Shown here: in pieces, positions 54,651 through 62,880 of the stretch
Layout of the letters: each line of letters begins with the position of its first letter
Numbering within the stretch: the first letter of the stretch is position 1
Source: Pseudarthrobacter sp. IC2-21
Lineage (GTDB): Bacteria; Actinomycetota; Actinomycetes; Actinomycetales; Micrococcaceae
Assembly: GCF_034048115.1 (NCBI RefSeq)
Contig: NZ_CP139145.1
Span: 1,736,001 to 1,800,000 of the forward strand
Length of the DNA stretch: 64,000 nt
Reading direction: 5' to 3'
Notes under the pieces: model-generated
Databases searched by the model: none
Told to the model about the DNA's origin: nothing
What the model saw: the letters and a program-made list of their open reading frames with translations, nothing else
Made by a program: the position numbers and the translations under genes

Positions 54651-55379
54651 ATGACGGTTTCCGAGCTTTCGGACGACAGCCAGCACAACGGCCACCACCG
54701 CGGGGCAGCCGCAAACGGCCATGCCCACCCGGTCAGCTCCGGGCCGATTGTGCAGCTTCCCACCGCCTTTGGCGACTTCATCACGCAGGCCTGGACTGAC
54801 CTGGTCACCGGCGCGGAGCACCTCGCGGTCAGCTCACCCAATCCTCCCAAGGACGGCCTTGCGCCCCTGGTCAGGCTCCATTCCGAGTGCTTGACCGGCG
54901 ATGTCTTCGGGTCCTACCGCTGCGACTGCGGCGAACAGCTGGCCTATGCCCTGGAGCTCATCAATGAGTATGGCGGCACGCTGCTGTACCTCCGCGGACA
55001 GGAAGGCCGGGGCATTGGCCTGGCCAACAAAATCAAGGCCTATGCCCTGCAGGAAGCCGGCTTCGACACCGTGGAGGCCAACGAGCAGCTCGGGCTGCCC
55101 GTCGACGCCCGCTGCTACAAGGCCGCCGCCCAGATTCTCGCGGAGATGGGCCTGCACGAGGTCCGGCTCCTGAGCAACAACCCCGACAAACAGAACAGGC
55201 TTGCCAAGGCCGGGGTCAAGGTGGTGGAGATGGTTCCCACCGAGGTGCCGTCCCGCGACCAGAACATCCGCTACCTGCAGACCAAGAAGGACCGCATGGA
55301 GCACCGGCTCACGCTGGACACCCACGTTGCAGCAGTGCCCGTCGCCGCTGCCGACACATTCTCCCCTGACAACGACTGA
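54651..55379 (+). CDS. ribA: GTP cyclohydrolase II
   Basis: 242 residues. Opens the GTP ring as the first step of riboflavin synthesis. The zinc-binding cysteines are in SECLTGDVFGSYRCDCGEQL, and GQEGRGIGLANKIKAYALQ holds the catalytic region. The first 30 residues are a disordered Ser/His/Asn-rich extension. AGAGGAG overlaps the ribB stop and supports the ATG at 54651. The gene is in a different frame from ribB with ten bases between them. Confidence 0.93.
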   Translation: MTVSELSDDSQHNGHHRGAAANGHAHPVSSGPIVQLPTAFGDFITQAWTDLVTGAEHLAVSSPNPPKDGLAPLVRLHSECLTGDVFGSYRCDCGEQLAYALELINEYGGTLLYLRGQEGRGIGLANKIKAYALQEAGFDTVEANEQLGLPVDARCYKAAAQILAEMGLHEVRLLSNNPDKQNRLAKAGVKVVEMVPTEVPSRDQNIRYLQTKKDRMEHRLTLDTHVAAVPVAAADTFSPDND

Positions 55380-55413
55380 CTCCCCATAACGACTGAACGG
55401 ACCACCTACACGC

Positions 55414-55899
55414 ATGAGCGGACATGGCGCACCAGATATTGACCTCACTACCCTGAACCCGGCGGCAACATCGCAGCTGCGGCTGGCCATCGTGGCTGCC
55501 AGCTGGCACACCCAGATCATGGACGGCCTCCTGGACGGTGCACTGCGCGCGGCCAAGGACGCAGGCATCAGCGAACCCACTGTCCTGCGGGTTCCGGGAG
55601 CCTTCGAGCTGCCGGTCGCTGCCGCGCGGCTGGCACCGCACTTTGACGCGGTGGTGGCGCTCGGCGTCGTCATCCGCGGCGGCACGCCGCACTTCGAATA
55701 CGTATGCCAGGCGGCGACGGCGGGACTTACCGATGTGAGCGTCTCCACCGGCGTGCCGGTGGGCTTCGGCGTGCTCACCTGCGACACGGAACAGCAGGGA
55801 CTGGACCGCGCGGGCCTGCCCGGCTCCAGCGAGGACAAGGGCCACGAAGCGGTGACGGCGGCCCTGGCCACCGCCGTTCTTCTCAAGCAGTACAAGTAG
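55414..55899 (+). CDS. ribH: 6,7-dimethyl-8-ribityllumazine synthase
   Basis: 161 residues. Makes ribityllumazine from the RibA/RibD product and the RibB product. Family landmarks: [65 protein letters not shown] (with the catalytic His) and [14 protein letters not shown]. Last gene of the rib operon, 34 bases after ribA. Confidence 0.96.
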   Translation: MSGHGAPDIDLTTLNPAATSQLRLAIVAASWHTQIMDGLLDGALRAAKDAGISEPTVLRVPGAFELPVAAARLAPHFDAVVALGVVIRGGTPHFEYVCQAATAGLTDVSVSTGVPVGFGVLTCDTEQQGLDRAGLPGSSEDKGHEAVTAALATAVLLKQYK

Positions 55900-55916
55900 C
55901 AGTCCGACAAACGGCT

Positions 55917-55953
55917 GGCGGGCGCGTGTGTGTTCCCTCACATCGCGCCCGTC
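55917..55953 (+). terminator. Hairpin after ribH
   Basis: GGCGGGCGCG and CGCGCCCGTC form ten-base arms with one mismatch around a 17-base loop, 17 bases after the ribH stop. No T-run follows, so termination strength is uncertain. Confidence 0.5.
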
Positions 55954-56005
55954 ATGCGTCGGCCCGACAGGCGCCGCCGGGCCCGCAGCAAGTAGGCTGT
56001 AGGGC

Positions 56006-56269
56006 GTGAAGAATTTCGAGACGCTGTTCGCTGAACTGAGTGAGAAGGCAGCCACCCGCCCGGCAGGCTCCCGCACCGTCGCTGAATTGGAGTCCGGAGT
56101 CCACGGCATCGGCAAGAAAGTCGTGGAGGAAGCAGCCGAAGTCTGGATGGCCGCTGAGTACGAATCCGATGAGGCCGCGGCCGAGGAAATCTCCCAGCTG
56201 CTGTACCACCTGCAGGTTCTGATGCTCGCCAAAGGCCTGACCCTGGAAGACGTCTACAAGCATCTCTAG
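56006..56269 (+). CDS. hisE: Phosphoribosyl-ATP pyrophosphatase
   Basis: 87 residues. Second step of histidine synthesis. [71 protein letters not shown] is the MazG-related helical core with the Glu/Asp metal cluster. The start is GTG; the mRNA may be almost leaderless, as no clear ribosome-binding site is present. It is separate from hisI, as usual in actinobacteria. Confidence 0.93.
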   Translation: MKNFETLFAELSEKAATRPAGSRTVAELESGVHGIGKKVVEEAAEVWMAAEYESDEAAAEEISQLLYHLQVLMLAKGLTLEDVYKHL

Positions 56270-56361
56270 CCACAGCGGTGCCGCGGCCTTCCCGGCCGGC
56301 CGGTGCCTTGTGTGGCCCGATTTGCCTGATCAACAGACCTCCCCAACCAAGAAAGACCCCC

Positions 56362-57222
56362 ATGCTGCGAGTAGCCGTCCCCAACAAGGGCTCCCTGTCC
56401 GAAGCCGCGTCCGCGATGCTGTCCGAGGCGGGCTACCGCCAGCGCCGGGACACCCGCGAGCTGGTCATGATGGACCCGGACAATGACATTGAGTTCTTCT
56501 TCCTCCGCCCCCGCGACATCGCCGTTTACGTCGGCCGGGGAACCCTCGACGTCGGCATCACCGGCCGCGACCTGCTGCTGGACGCTGAGGTGGAGGCCGA
56601 GGAACTCCTGCCCCTGGGTTTCGCTGCCTCCACGTTCCGCTTCGCCGGACCGGTGGGGGACTTCAGCAAGGTTGAGGAACTCGAAGGAAAGCGTCTCGCC
56701 ACCAGCTATGACGGCCTGCTCCGCGGTTACCTTGCCGAGCGCGGCGTCAACGCCAAAGTGGTGCGGCTCGACGGCGCCGTCGAGTCCTCCGTGCGCCTCG
56801 GCGTCGCGGACGCCATTGCCGACGTCGTCGAAACCGGCAATACGCTCAAGGCCGCCGGCATGGAGATCTTCGGTGACCCCATCCTCAAGTCCGAAGCCGT
56901 CCTGATCCGCCGCACCGGCAAGGGAGGCGCCGCGAACGGCACCGCCAGGGAGATCGACGTTCTCATCCGCCGCCTCCAGGGCGTCCTGGTGGCACGGCAG
57001 TACGTCCTCATGGACTACGACATCCGCAAGGAACTCGTGGAGAAGGCTGCGGCCCTGACACCCGGCCTGGAATCACCCACGGTATCGCCGCTGCGCGACT
57101 CCGAGTGGGTGGCTGTGCGGTCCATGGTCCCCAAGAAGGACACCAACCGCATCATGGACGAGCTGTACGACCTCGGCGCCCGCGCCATCCTGGTCAGCAG
57201 CATCCACGCCTGCCGGATCTAG
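56362..57222 (+). CDS. hisG: ATP phosphoribosyltransferase (long form)
   Basis: 286 residues. First and feedback-controlled step of histidine synthesis. The catalytic domains have [88 protein letters not shown]. The C-terminal ACT-like regulatory domain (about 215-286) binds histidine in long-form HisG. ATG 56362 matches the family start. It follows hisE by 92 bases. Confidence 0.95.
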   Translation: MLRVAVPNKGSLSEAASAMLSEAGYRQRRDTRELVMMDPDNDIEFFFLRPRDIAVYVGRGTLDVGITGRDLLLDAEVEAEELLPLGFAASTFRFAGPVGDFSKVEELEGKRLATSYDGLLRGYLAERGVNAKVVRLDGAVESSVRLGVADAIADVVETGNTLKAAGMEIFGDPILKSEAVLIRRTGKGGAANGTAREIDVLIRRLQGVLVARQYVLMDYDIRKELVEKAAALTPGLESPTVSPLRDSEWVAVRSMVPKKDTNRIMDELYDLGARAILVSSIHACRI

Positions 57223-57233
57223 GGGACGTTGTC

Positions 57234-58010
57234 ATGGCTGTAGCTGTACGAGTCATTCCGTGCCTCGATGTCGACGGCGGACGTGTGGTGAAGGGCATCA
57301 ACTTCGAGGGGCTCCGCGACGCCGGTGACCCGGTGGAACTTGCCCACCGCTATGACAACGCCGGCGCTGATGAGCTCACGTTCCTGGACGTCACCGCGTC
57401 CTCCGGCAACCGCGAAACCACGTTCGACGTGGTCCGCCGAACCGCCGAGGAAGTCTTCATCCCCCTGACCGTTGGCGGCGGCGTCCGCGGCGTGGCCGAG
57501 GTGGACAAGCTCCTCAGGTTCGGGGCGGACAAAGCATCCATCAACACCGCTGCCGTGGCGCGGCCGGATGTCATCAACGAAATCAGCAGGCACTTCGGGT
57601 CCCAGGTGCTGGTCCTGTCCGTGGACGCCCGCCGGACCCGTCCGGGATCCGAGCCCACGCCGTCGGGCTTTGAAGTAACCACCCACGGCGGCCGCACGGG
57701 CACCGGCATCGACGCCGTCGCATGGGCGAAGGAAGCCGCGGACCGCGGCATCGGCGAGATCCTGCTGAACTCCATCGACGCGGACGGCACCAAGGACGGG
57801 TTCGACCTCGAGCTCATCCGCCTGGTGCGTGCCGCCGTCAAAGTGCCGATCATCGCGTCCGGCGGCGCGGGGGAGCCGGCCCACTTCCCGCCGGCAGTGG
57901 CCGCAGGCGCCGACGCCGTGCTGGCCGCCTCAATCTTCCACTGGGGCCCGGACAACATGATGGCCCAGGTCAAGGACGCCATCCGCGCAGCCGGTTTCGA
58001 AATCCGCTAA
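57234..58010 (+). CDS. hisF: Imidazole glycerol phosphate synthase, cyclase subunit
   Basis: 258 residues, TIM barrel. [31 protein letters not shown] is the conserved opening with the catalytic Asp; [50 protein letters not shown] and [12 protein letters not shown] follow. It pairs with HisH, not in this window. It starts 11 bases after the hisG stop and is followed by a long inverted repeat. Confidence 0.96.
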   Translation: MAVAVRVIPCLDVDGGRVVKGINFEGLRDAGDPVELAHRYDNAGADELTFLDVTASSGNRETTFDVVRRTAEEVFIPLTVGGGVRGVAEVDKLLRFGADKASINTAAVARPDVINEISRHFGSQVLVLSVDARRTRPGSEPTPSGFEVTTHGGRTGTGIDAVAWAKEAADRGIGEILLNSIDADGTKDGFDLELIRLVRAAVKVPIIASGGAGEPAHFPPAVAAGADAVLAASIFHWGPDNMMAQVKDAIRAAGFEIR

Positions 58011-58027
58011 TCCCGCCCGCCTAACCA

Positions 58028-58090
58028 CAACGCGGGGTCACTTTTCGCCCAATGAACGACATTTTTCGGGCGAAACGTGACCCCGCGTTG
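58028..58090. terminator. Long inverted repeat between hisF and a convergent gene
   Basis: Twenty-three-base arms (CAACGCGGGGTCAC...TTTCGCCC) with a single mismatch at the twelfth to fifteenth position flank a 17-base loop. It lies 18 bases after the hisF stop and 34 before the stop of the convergent TIGR03085 gene. No T-run. Similar in build to the repeat at 30727-30782. Confidence 0.7.
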
Positions 58091-58123
58091 GTGTTTGTTG
58101 GGGACCGGCGGGGCGGTGAAACC

Positions 58124-58768
58124 CTACAGGCCGACTTCGGCGGACTGGAGGAGGGCGACGGCGTCCGGCTGGCCTTCGAAGGTGACGAGGGCGTGGCGGG
58201 TGCGGCCGTGCGCGTGCATCAGCAGTTCACCGGGCTCACCGACGATCGCCACTGACACGGGGGCGCGCTTGGCCACGTGCCGGGGCCCGGAAGGGCGTAC
58301 CAGCACAATGCCAAGATCCACGCCGCGGTAAAGAATGGCGGCACGTTTGATGAGTTCGTCCCACAGGGCGTCTGAGTATGCCTCGTCCAGGGCCCGCGGA
58401 GCCCAGCGGTCCACGGCCCGGCGGATGTCCTCGGTGTGGACGAAGTATTCGATCAGGTTCGAACTCTCGTCCAGGGCCTTGATCTTCATGGGCGACAGGG
58501 CAGGGGGGCCGCCGCGGAAAGTATTGACCAGTCCCGCATACTCGTCCGGGGTCTTCAGCTTTGCGGCGAGCTTGGCAGTGGCCTTGTCCGAAGCCTTGGA
58601 AAGGCTCTTGATGATCAGGCCGAGGCCCACGGCAGCCTTGCGTTCGCGCAGGTACAGGTGCGCGGCAAGGTCCCTGGTGCGCCATCCCCGGCAGAGGGTG
58701 GGGGCATCAGGACCGGCCGCCAGGAGGGTTTCGGCCAGGACTTCGCGGGACGGGTCAACGTAATGCAT
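58124..58768 (-). CDS. TIGR03085 family metal-binding protein (MDMPI-like fold)
   Basis: 214 residues. Begins MHYVDPSREVLAETLLAAGPDAPTLCRGW with RTRDLAAHLYLRERKAAVG, the His-containing helix of the maleylpyruvate-isomerase-like metal fold, and NLIEYFVHTEDIRRA further on. Family members are actinobacterial and may use mycothiol; substrate unknown. I chose the ATG at 58768 because the family starts there; a frame 17 codons longer exists. It sits alone on the minus strand between hisF and hisI, breaking the his run. Confidence 0.8.
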   Translation of the reverse strand: MHYVDPSREVLAETLLAAGPDAPTLCRGWRTRDLAAHLYLRERKAAVGLGLIIKSLSKASDKATAKLAAKLKTPDEYAGLVNTFRGGPPALSPMKIKALDESSNLIEYFVHTEDIRRAVDRWAPRALDEAYSDALWDELIKRAAILYRGVDLGIVLVRPSGPRHVAKRAPVSVAIVGEPGELLMHAHGRTRHALVTFEGQPDAVALLQSAEVGL

Positions 58769-58877
58769 CACTTGTGAAACTAGCACGAGAGCGTGGAAGT
58801 TGGGCAGCGGAGCCGCCACGGGAGAGGTGCCCTTGGTAACAGACGGTTTTGTATGCCACGCAGCGCATATTAGGCGG

Positions 58878-58888
58878 CTGTTGAACAG
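58878..58888. promoter_or_regulatory. Short odd palindrome before hisI
   Basis: CTGTT-G-AACAG is a perfect 11-base dyad a few bases before TAGACT (58893-58898), a possible -10 element. TTAGGC is a weak -35 upstream. It may be an operator. Confidence 0.25.
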
Positions 58889-58905
58889 GCACTAGACTTG
58901 AGCTG

Positions 58906-59313
58906 ATGTCTGAGCAGCCCGCCCCCGCCCCCGTATCTGTCCCTGCCCCCGTCGCCAGCCCGCTCCCGCCCGGCGTGGCGGCAGCGCTGAAGCGTGACAG
59001 CGCCGGGCTCGTCGCTGCGGTGGTCCAGCAATTCGACACCAACGAGGTGCTGATGCTGGGGTGGATGGACGACGAAGCGCTGCACCGCACCATGACCACG
59101 GGCCGGGTCACGTTCTACTCCCGCTCCCGCCAGGAGTACTGGCGCAAGGGAGACACGTCAGGCCACGTCCAGTGGGTCAAATCCGTTGCCATGGACTGCG
59201 ACGGCGATGCCTTGCTGGTCAGGGTGGACCAGGTCGGGGCGGCCTGCCATACAGGGACCCGCACGTGCTTCGACGGACGCGCACTCGACGTCCGGACGGG
59301 CCCGGCCTCCTAG
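58906..59313 (+). CDS. hisI: Phosphoribosyl-AMP cyclohydrolase
   Basis: 135 residues. Third step of histidine synthesis. Zinc-binding and catalytic residues are in [39 protein letters not shown] (two Cys) and [14 protein letters not shown]. The N-terminal 27 residues are Pro/Ala-rich. Divergent from the TIGR03085 gene. It is followed by trpE after about 100 bases with no hairpin, so hisI and the trp genes may share a transcript. Confidence 0.95.
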   Translation: MSEQPAPAPVSVPAPVASPLPPGVAAALKRDSAGLVAAVVQQFDTNEVLMLGWMDDEALHRTMTTGRVTFYSRSRQEYWRKGDTSGHVQWVKSVAMDCDGDALLVRVDQVGAACHTGTRTCFDGRALDVRTGPAS

Positions 59314-59414
59314 CCACTCCCTGCGGCGCAACCCGTTGCAGCCTTACATTCTTTTGCCAGCAAACGACTGACGCCGCCCGCGGCGGCACACAAGAACAGG
59401 CGGAAAGCATAACC

Positions 59415-60983
59415 ATGCAGGACCTTGGAATGATCAGCCCGGGCCTCGAGGAGTTCCGCGAGCTCGCCGCCACCAGCCGGGTCATCCCCGTGACGCTCAA
59501 GGTGCTGGCGGATGCCGAGACGCCCATCGGCCTCTACCGGAAACTGGCCAATGGCCAGCCCGGAACGTTCCTCATGGAGTCCGCGGCCGTTGGCGGCACC
59601 TGGTCGCGTTATTCCTTCATCGGGGCCAACTCCCGCGCCACGCTGACCACCAAGGACGGCCAGGCCCACTGGCTCGGCCAGCCCCCAGCCGGCGTGCCAC
59701 TGGACGGCAACCCCGTGGACGCCATCCGCGACACCGTCGAAGCGTTGCGGACCAGCCGGTTTGAGGGTCTGCCGCCGTTCACGTCCGGCCTGGTGGGTTT
59801 CCTCGGCTGGGAAACCGTCCGGCACTGGGAACGCCTCACCAGCCCGCCCGAGGACGATCTCCACCTTCCCGAACTGGCCCTGAACCTGGTGACGGACATG
59901 GCCGTCCACGACAATCACGACGGCAGCGTGCTGCTCATCGCCAACGCCATCAACTTCGACAACAGTTCCGAGCGGGTGGACGAGGCGTGGCACGACGCCG
60001 TTGCCCGGGTGAAGGCGCTGCTCACCAAAGTCAGCACACCGGTAGCGCAGCCCGTCTCCGTCCTGGAACCCGCCGCCCTGGACTTCGCCTCCAGCGTCCA
60101 GGAACGCTGGGCCGAACCCGCCTACCTCGAAGCCCTGGACCGGGGCAAGGAGGCCATCGTGGACGGTGAAGTGTTCCAGGTAGTGATCTCCCGCCGTTTC
60201 GAAATGGAGTGCGGCGCCTCACCGCTGGACGTCTACCGGGTCCTGCGCAACACCAACCCCAGCCCGTACATGTACCTCTTCAGCCTCGAGGACGCCGACG
60301 GCCGGGAATACACCATCGTGGGGTCCTCCCCGGAGGCCCTGGTGACAGTGACCGGGGACGAAGTCATCACCCACCCCATCGCCGGTTCCCGGCCCCGCGG
60401 AAAGACCGTTGAAGGCGACAAGGCCTTGGCCGAGGAACTCCTGGCCGACCAGAAGGAACGCGCCGAGCACCTGATGCTGGTGGACCTGTCCCGCAACGAC
60501 CTCTCCAAGGTCTGTGTAGCAGGCACAGTGGACGTCACCCAGTTCATGGAGGTGGAGCGGTTCAGCCACATCATGCACCTTGTTTCCACCGTGGTGGGGA
60601 CGCTGTCCCCGGAGGCCAAAGCCTATGACGTCCTCAAGGCGACCTTCCCGGCAGGGACGCTCTCAGGCGCCCCCAAGCCCCGGGCCCTCCGGCTTCTGGA
60701 CCAGTTGGAGCCGCACCGGCGCGGGATCTACGGCGGCGTGGTGGGATATCTGGACTTCGCCGGCGACATGGACATGGCCATCGCCATCCGCTCGGCCCTG
60801 CTCCGTGAAGGACGGGCGTACGTCCAGGCCGGCGGCGGCATCGTGGCGGACTCGGTGAATCCCACCGAGGCGATCGAAACCGTGAACAAGGCCGCCGCAC
60901 CGCTCCGCGCGGTCCACACGGCCGGTTCGCTGCGCAACATTACGGCAGAGACGCTGCCCGAACCGGGAAAGGCCAGCGAATGA
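59415..60983 (+). CDS. trpE: Anthranilate synthase component I
   Basis: 522 residues. Converts chorismate to anthranilate. The tryptophan feedback site is near the N-terminus (TFLMESAAVGGTWSRYSFIG, the LLES-like motif), and the chorismate-binding C-terminal domain shows ISRRFEM, TNPSPYMYLF, HPIAGSRPRGK, EHLMLVDLSRNDL, FPAGTLSGAPK, GGVVGYLDFAGDMD and VQAGGGIVADS. The start MQDLGMISPGLEEF is the family opening; the open frame runs further upstream through hisI and is rejected. The stop overlaps the next gene by ATGA. No Trp-codon leader peptide or attenuator is visible upstream. Confidence 0.96.
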   Translation: MQDLGMISPGLEEFRELAATSRVIPVTLKVLADAETPIGLYRKLANGQPGTFLMESAAVGGTWSRYSFIGANSRATLTTKDGQAHWLGQPPAGVPLDGNPVDAIRDTVEALRTSRFEGLPPFTSGLVGFLGWETVRHWERLTSPPEDDLHLPELALNLVTDMAVHDNHDGSVLLIANAINFDNSSERVDEAWHDAVARVKALLTKVSTPVAQPVSVLEPAALDFASSVQERWAEPAYLEALDRGKEAIVDGEVFQVVISRRFEMECGASPLDVYRVLRNTNPSPYMYLFSLEDADGREYTIVGSSPEALVTVTGDEVITHPIAGSRPRGKTVEGDKALAEELLADQKERAEHLMLVDLSRNDLSKVCVAGTVDVTQFMEVERFSHIMHLVSTVVGTLSPEAKAYDVLKATFPAGTLSGAPKPRALRLLDQLEPHRRGIYGGVVGYLDFAGDMDMAIAIRSALLREGRAYVQAGGGIVADSVNPTEAIETVNKAAAPLRAVHTAGSLRNITAETLPEPGKASE

Positions 60984-61582
60984 CCCCGGTCTGGGCGCGG
61001 AAATCCACCCTGGTCCTGCTGATCGCGGCGCTGGCGTTGGCCGTCTTCGGCACCACAACACAAAACTGGATCACCGTCACCCTCGATCCGGACCAGGTGG
61101 GCCAGACCGTGGGGGGCCAGAACACCCTCACCGTCCAGGGCAGCAAGGCAGCCACGGCGGTGACCGCGCTGGCGCTGGTGGCCCTTGCCGGCGGCCTGGC
61201 CGCGTCCATTGCCGGGAAGATCGCACGGTGGGTCATCACCGCCATCGTGGTCCTCGCAGCGGCCGGCATCATCGTCGCAGCTGCCACCGTGCTGGCTGAT
61301 CCGCTCGCCGCCGCACAGGGGTCCATCGCAGCCGCCACCGGCGTCTCCGGAAGCAGCGCGGGAGCTGCGGTGACCGCGTTCCCGGTGCTCGCCGTCGTCG
61401 TCGGAATTCTTCTGGCGCTCGGCGCGCTGCTGATCATTCCGGCGGGCCGGTTCTGGAAGTCCCGCACCAAATATGACGTGGCATCCGCCGGTGCCGCGGC
61501 GGGGAATTCCGCCCCGCCGGCGGGTCCGGTGGACGAGATCGACAGCTGGGACAGGCTCTCGCGCGGCGATGATCCCACCTGA
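60980..61582 (+). CDS. Trp biosynthesis-associated membrane protein (TIGR02234)
   Basis: 200 residues. Four hydrophobic spans (about 8-28, 55-75, 82-105 and 130-155) with a Trp/Thr-bearing external loop after the first (TTQNWITVTL), and a soluble C-terminal tail. The family is an actinobacterial one found inside trp operons, function unknown; it might affect tryptophan export or pathway regulation. It starts within the trpE stop (ATGA). RFWKSRTKYDV, at the end of span four, is the conserved cytoplasmic edge. Confidence 0.85.
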   Translation: MTPVWARKSTLVLLIAALALAVFGTTTQNWITVTLDPDQVGQTVGGQNTLTVQGSKAATAVTALALVALAGGLAASIAGKIARWVITAIVVLAAAGIIVAAATVLADPLAAAQGSIAAATGVSGSSAGAAVTAFPVLAVVVGILLALGALLIIPAGRFWKSRTKYDVASAGAAAGNSAPPAGPVDEIDSWDRLSRGDDPT

Positions 61583-61698
61583 GCCGCTCCCGGCCGACGC
61601 CGGAACGGGCCGCCCGAACGGTGGCCCGGGCCGCCGATGGGCAGGTTGCGGCCAAAAAATGGCAGAATGTAAGCAGTATTGATCCTGAGGAGATTCAC

Positions 61699-61986
61699 AT
61701 GAGCAAAGCACCCGCATCCGCGTCCAAATCCGCCCCGGCCCCTGCCGTGCACATCGGCGTTGACCACAGCCAGGAACTGGGCCATGGCAACAGCCCCGCC
61801 GCATGGACCTGCGTGATTGTCATGCTGGTGGGCGCGCTCATCGCGGCGATCGCTTTTGTCATTGCCAACACTCCCATCTTCATCGCCGGCGCGTGCGTGA
61901 TGGTCCTCGGCCTGATCCTCGGCTTCATCATGCGTAAAGCGGGCTACGGCGTCGAGGGCAGCAAGCTGAAGAGCTCCGGCCACTGA
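61699..61986 (+). CDS. Small membrane protein of the trp operon (DUF6704-like)
   Basis: 95 residues with two hydrophobic spans (about 36-56 and 62-82) after a soluble Ala/Pro-rich N-terminus containing GHGNSPAAW, and a basic C-terminus (MRKAGYGVEGSKLKSSGH). This small family sits between the TIGR02234 gene and trpC in Arthrobacter relatives. GAGGAG lies six bases before the ATG, chosen over the upstream frame. The 116-base gap before it may hold a secondary promoter (TTGCGG at 61646, TAAGCA 18 bases downstream). It shares a base with trpC (TGATG). Confidence 0.6.
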   Translation: MSKAPASASKSAPAPAVHIGVDHSQELGHGNSPAAWTCVIVMLVGALIAAIAFVIANTPIFIAGACVMVLGLILGFIMRKAGYGVEGSKLKSSGH

Positions 61987-62807
61987 TGGCCACCGTTCTC
62001 GATGACATCAATGCCGGTGTCAGGGAGGATATGGAAGCCAGGAAGCGTCTGGTTTCCCTCGCGGAACTGAAGGAACGGGCACTCGCAGCCGCACCGGCGC
62101 GTGACGCGTGGGCAGCACTTGGCGGCCCCGCGGCACTCCGCGACGAGCTCAAGGTGATCGCCGAAATCAAGCGCCGCAGTCCCTCGAAGGGTGACCTCGC
62201 CACCATCGTGGATCCGGCGTCACTGGCCGTGCAGTATGCCGACGGCGGCGCCGCCGTGATCAGTGTCCTCACCGAAAAGCGGCGGTTCAACGGCTCACTC
62301 GCTGACCTGGACGCCGTCCGCGCCAGCGTGGATGTCCCCTTGCTCCGCAAAGACTTCACCGTGGACGAATACCAGATCTGGGAGGCCCGTGCCCACGGCG
62401 CCGACCTGATCCTGCTGATCGTGGCTTCACTCTCGGACAGCGAGCTCCGGGACTTCAGTGCCCTCAGCCGCGAGCTGGGCATGAACGTGCTGGTGGAAAC
62501 GCACACGGAAGAGGAAATCGCCCGTGCCGTGGCGGCTGAGGCGCGCATCATCGGCGTCAACGTCCGCAACCTCAAAACGCTCGACGTCGACCGTTCCGTT
62601 TTCGCCTCACTCGCCGGCCTGATCCCCGCCGAAGCGCTGGTTGTCGCCGAATCCGGCGTGCGCGGTGTGGACGATGTGTCGCATTACGCGGCGAGCGGTG
62701 CCAACGCGATCCTGGTGGGCGAAGCCCTGGTGAGCGATTCGACTCCGCGGGAGCGGATCGCAGAGTTCACCGCGGCCGGCGCTGCCGCCATCGCCGCGCG
62801 GGCCTAG
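61986..62807 (+). CDS. trpC: Indole-3-glycerol-phosphate synthase
   Basis: 273 residues, TIM barrel. Makes indole-3-glycerol phosphate. Catalytic Glu/Lys appear in VIAEIKRRSPSKG and LRKDFTVDEYQI; INVRNLKTLDVD and VAESGVRGVDDV close the phosphate-binding site. The ATG shares a base with the preceding TGA (TGATG). No trpD or trpF is visible between trpE and trpC; in many actinobacteria trpD lies elsewhere and the TrpF step is done by PriA (HisA). Confidence 0.96.
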   Translation: MATVLDDINAGVREDMEARKRLVSLAELKERALAAAPARDAWAALGGPAALRDELKVIAEIKRRSPSKGDLATIVDPASLAVQYADGGAAVISVLTEKRRFNGSLADLDAVRASVDVPLLRKDFTVDEYQIWEARAHGADLILLIVASLSDSELRDFSALSRELGMNVLVETHTEEEIARAVAAEARIIGVNVRNLKTLDVDRSVFASLAGLIPAEALVVAESGVRGVDDVSHYAASGANAILVGEALVSDSTPRERIAEFTAAGAAAIAARA

Positions 62808-62880
62808 CCCGCAACGCCGGTCCCGGTGCGGGCCGAACAAAACTTTCTGAACAATCAACTGGAACAGGACGGTGAGACTG

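Noticed and set aside
54558..54660. Frameshift between ribB and ribA as a broken fusion
   Set aside because: The ribA Shine-Dalgarno, ATG and complete domain starts on both sides look natural, so I treat the genes as truly separate.
53126..54850. A 574-codon minus-strand frame across ribD-ribE-ribB-ribA
   Set aside because: It is antisense to four recognisable rib genes and is a composition artefact.
59330..59414. Tryptophan attenuator before trpE
   Set aside because: No short ORF with consecutive Trp codons and no terminator-like hairpin with a T-run is present.
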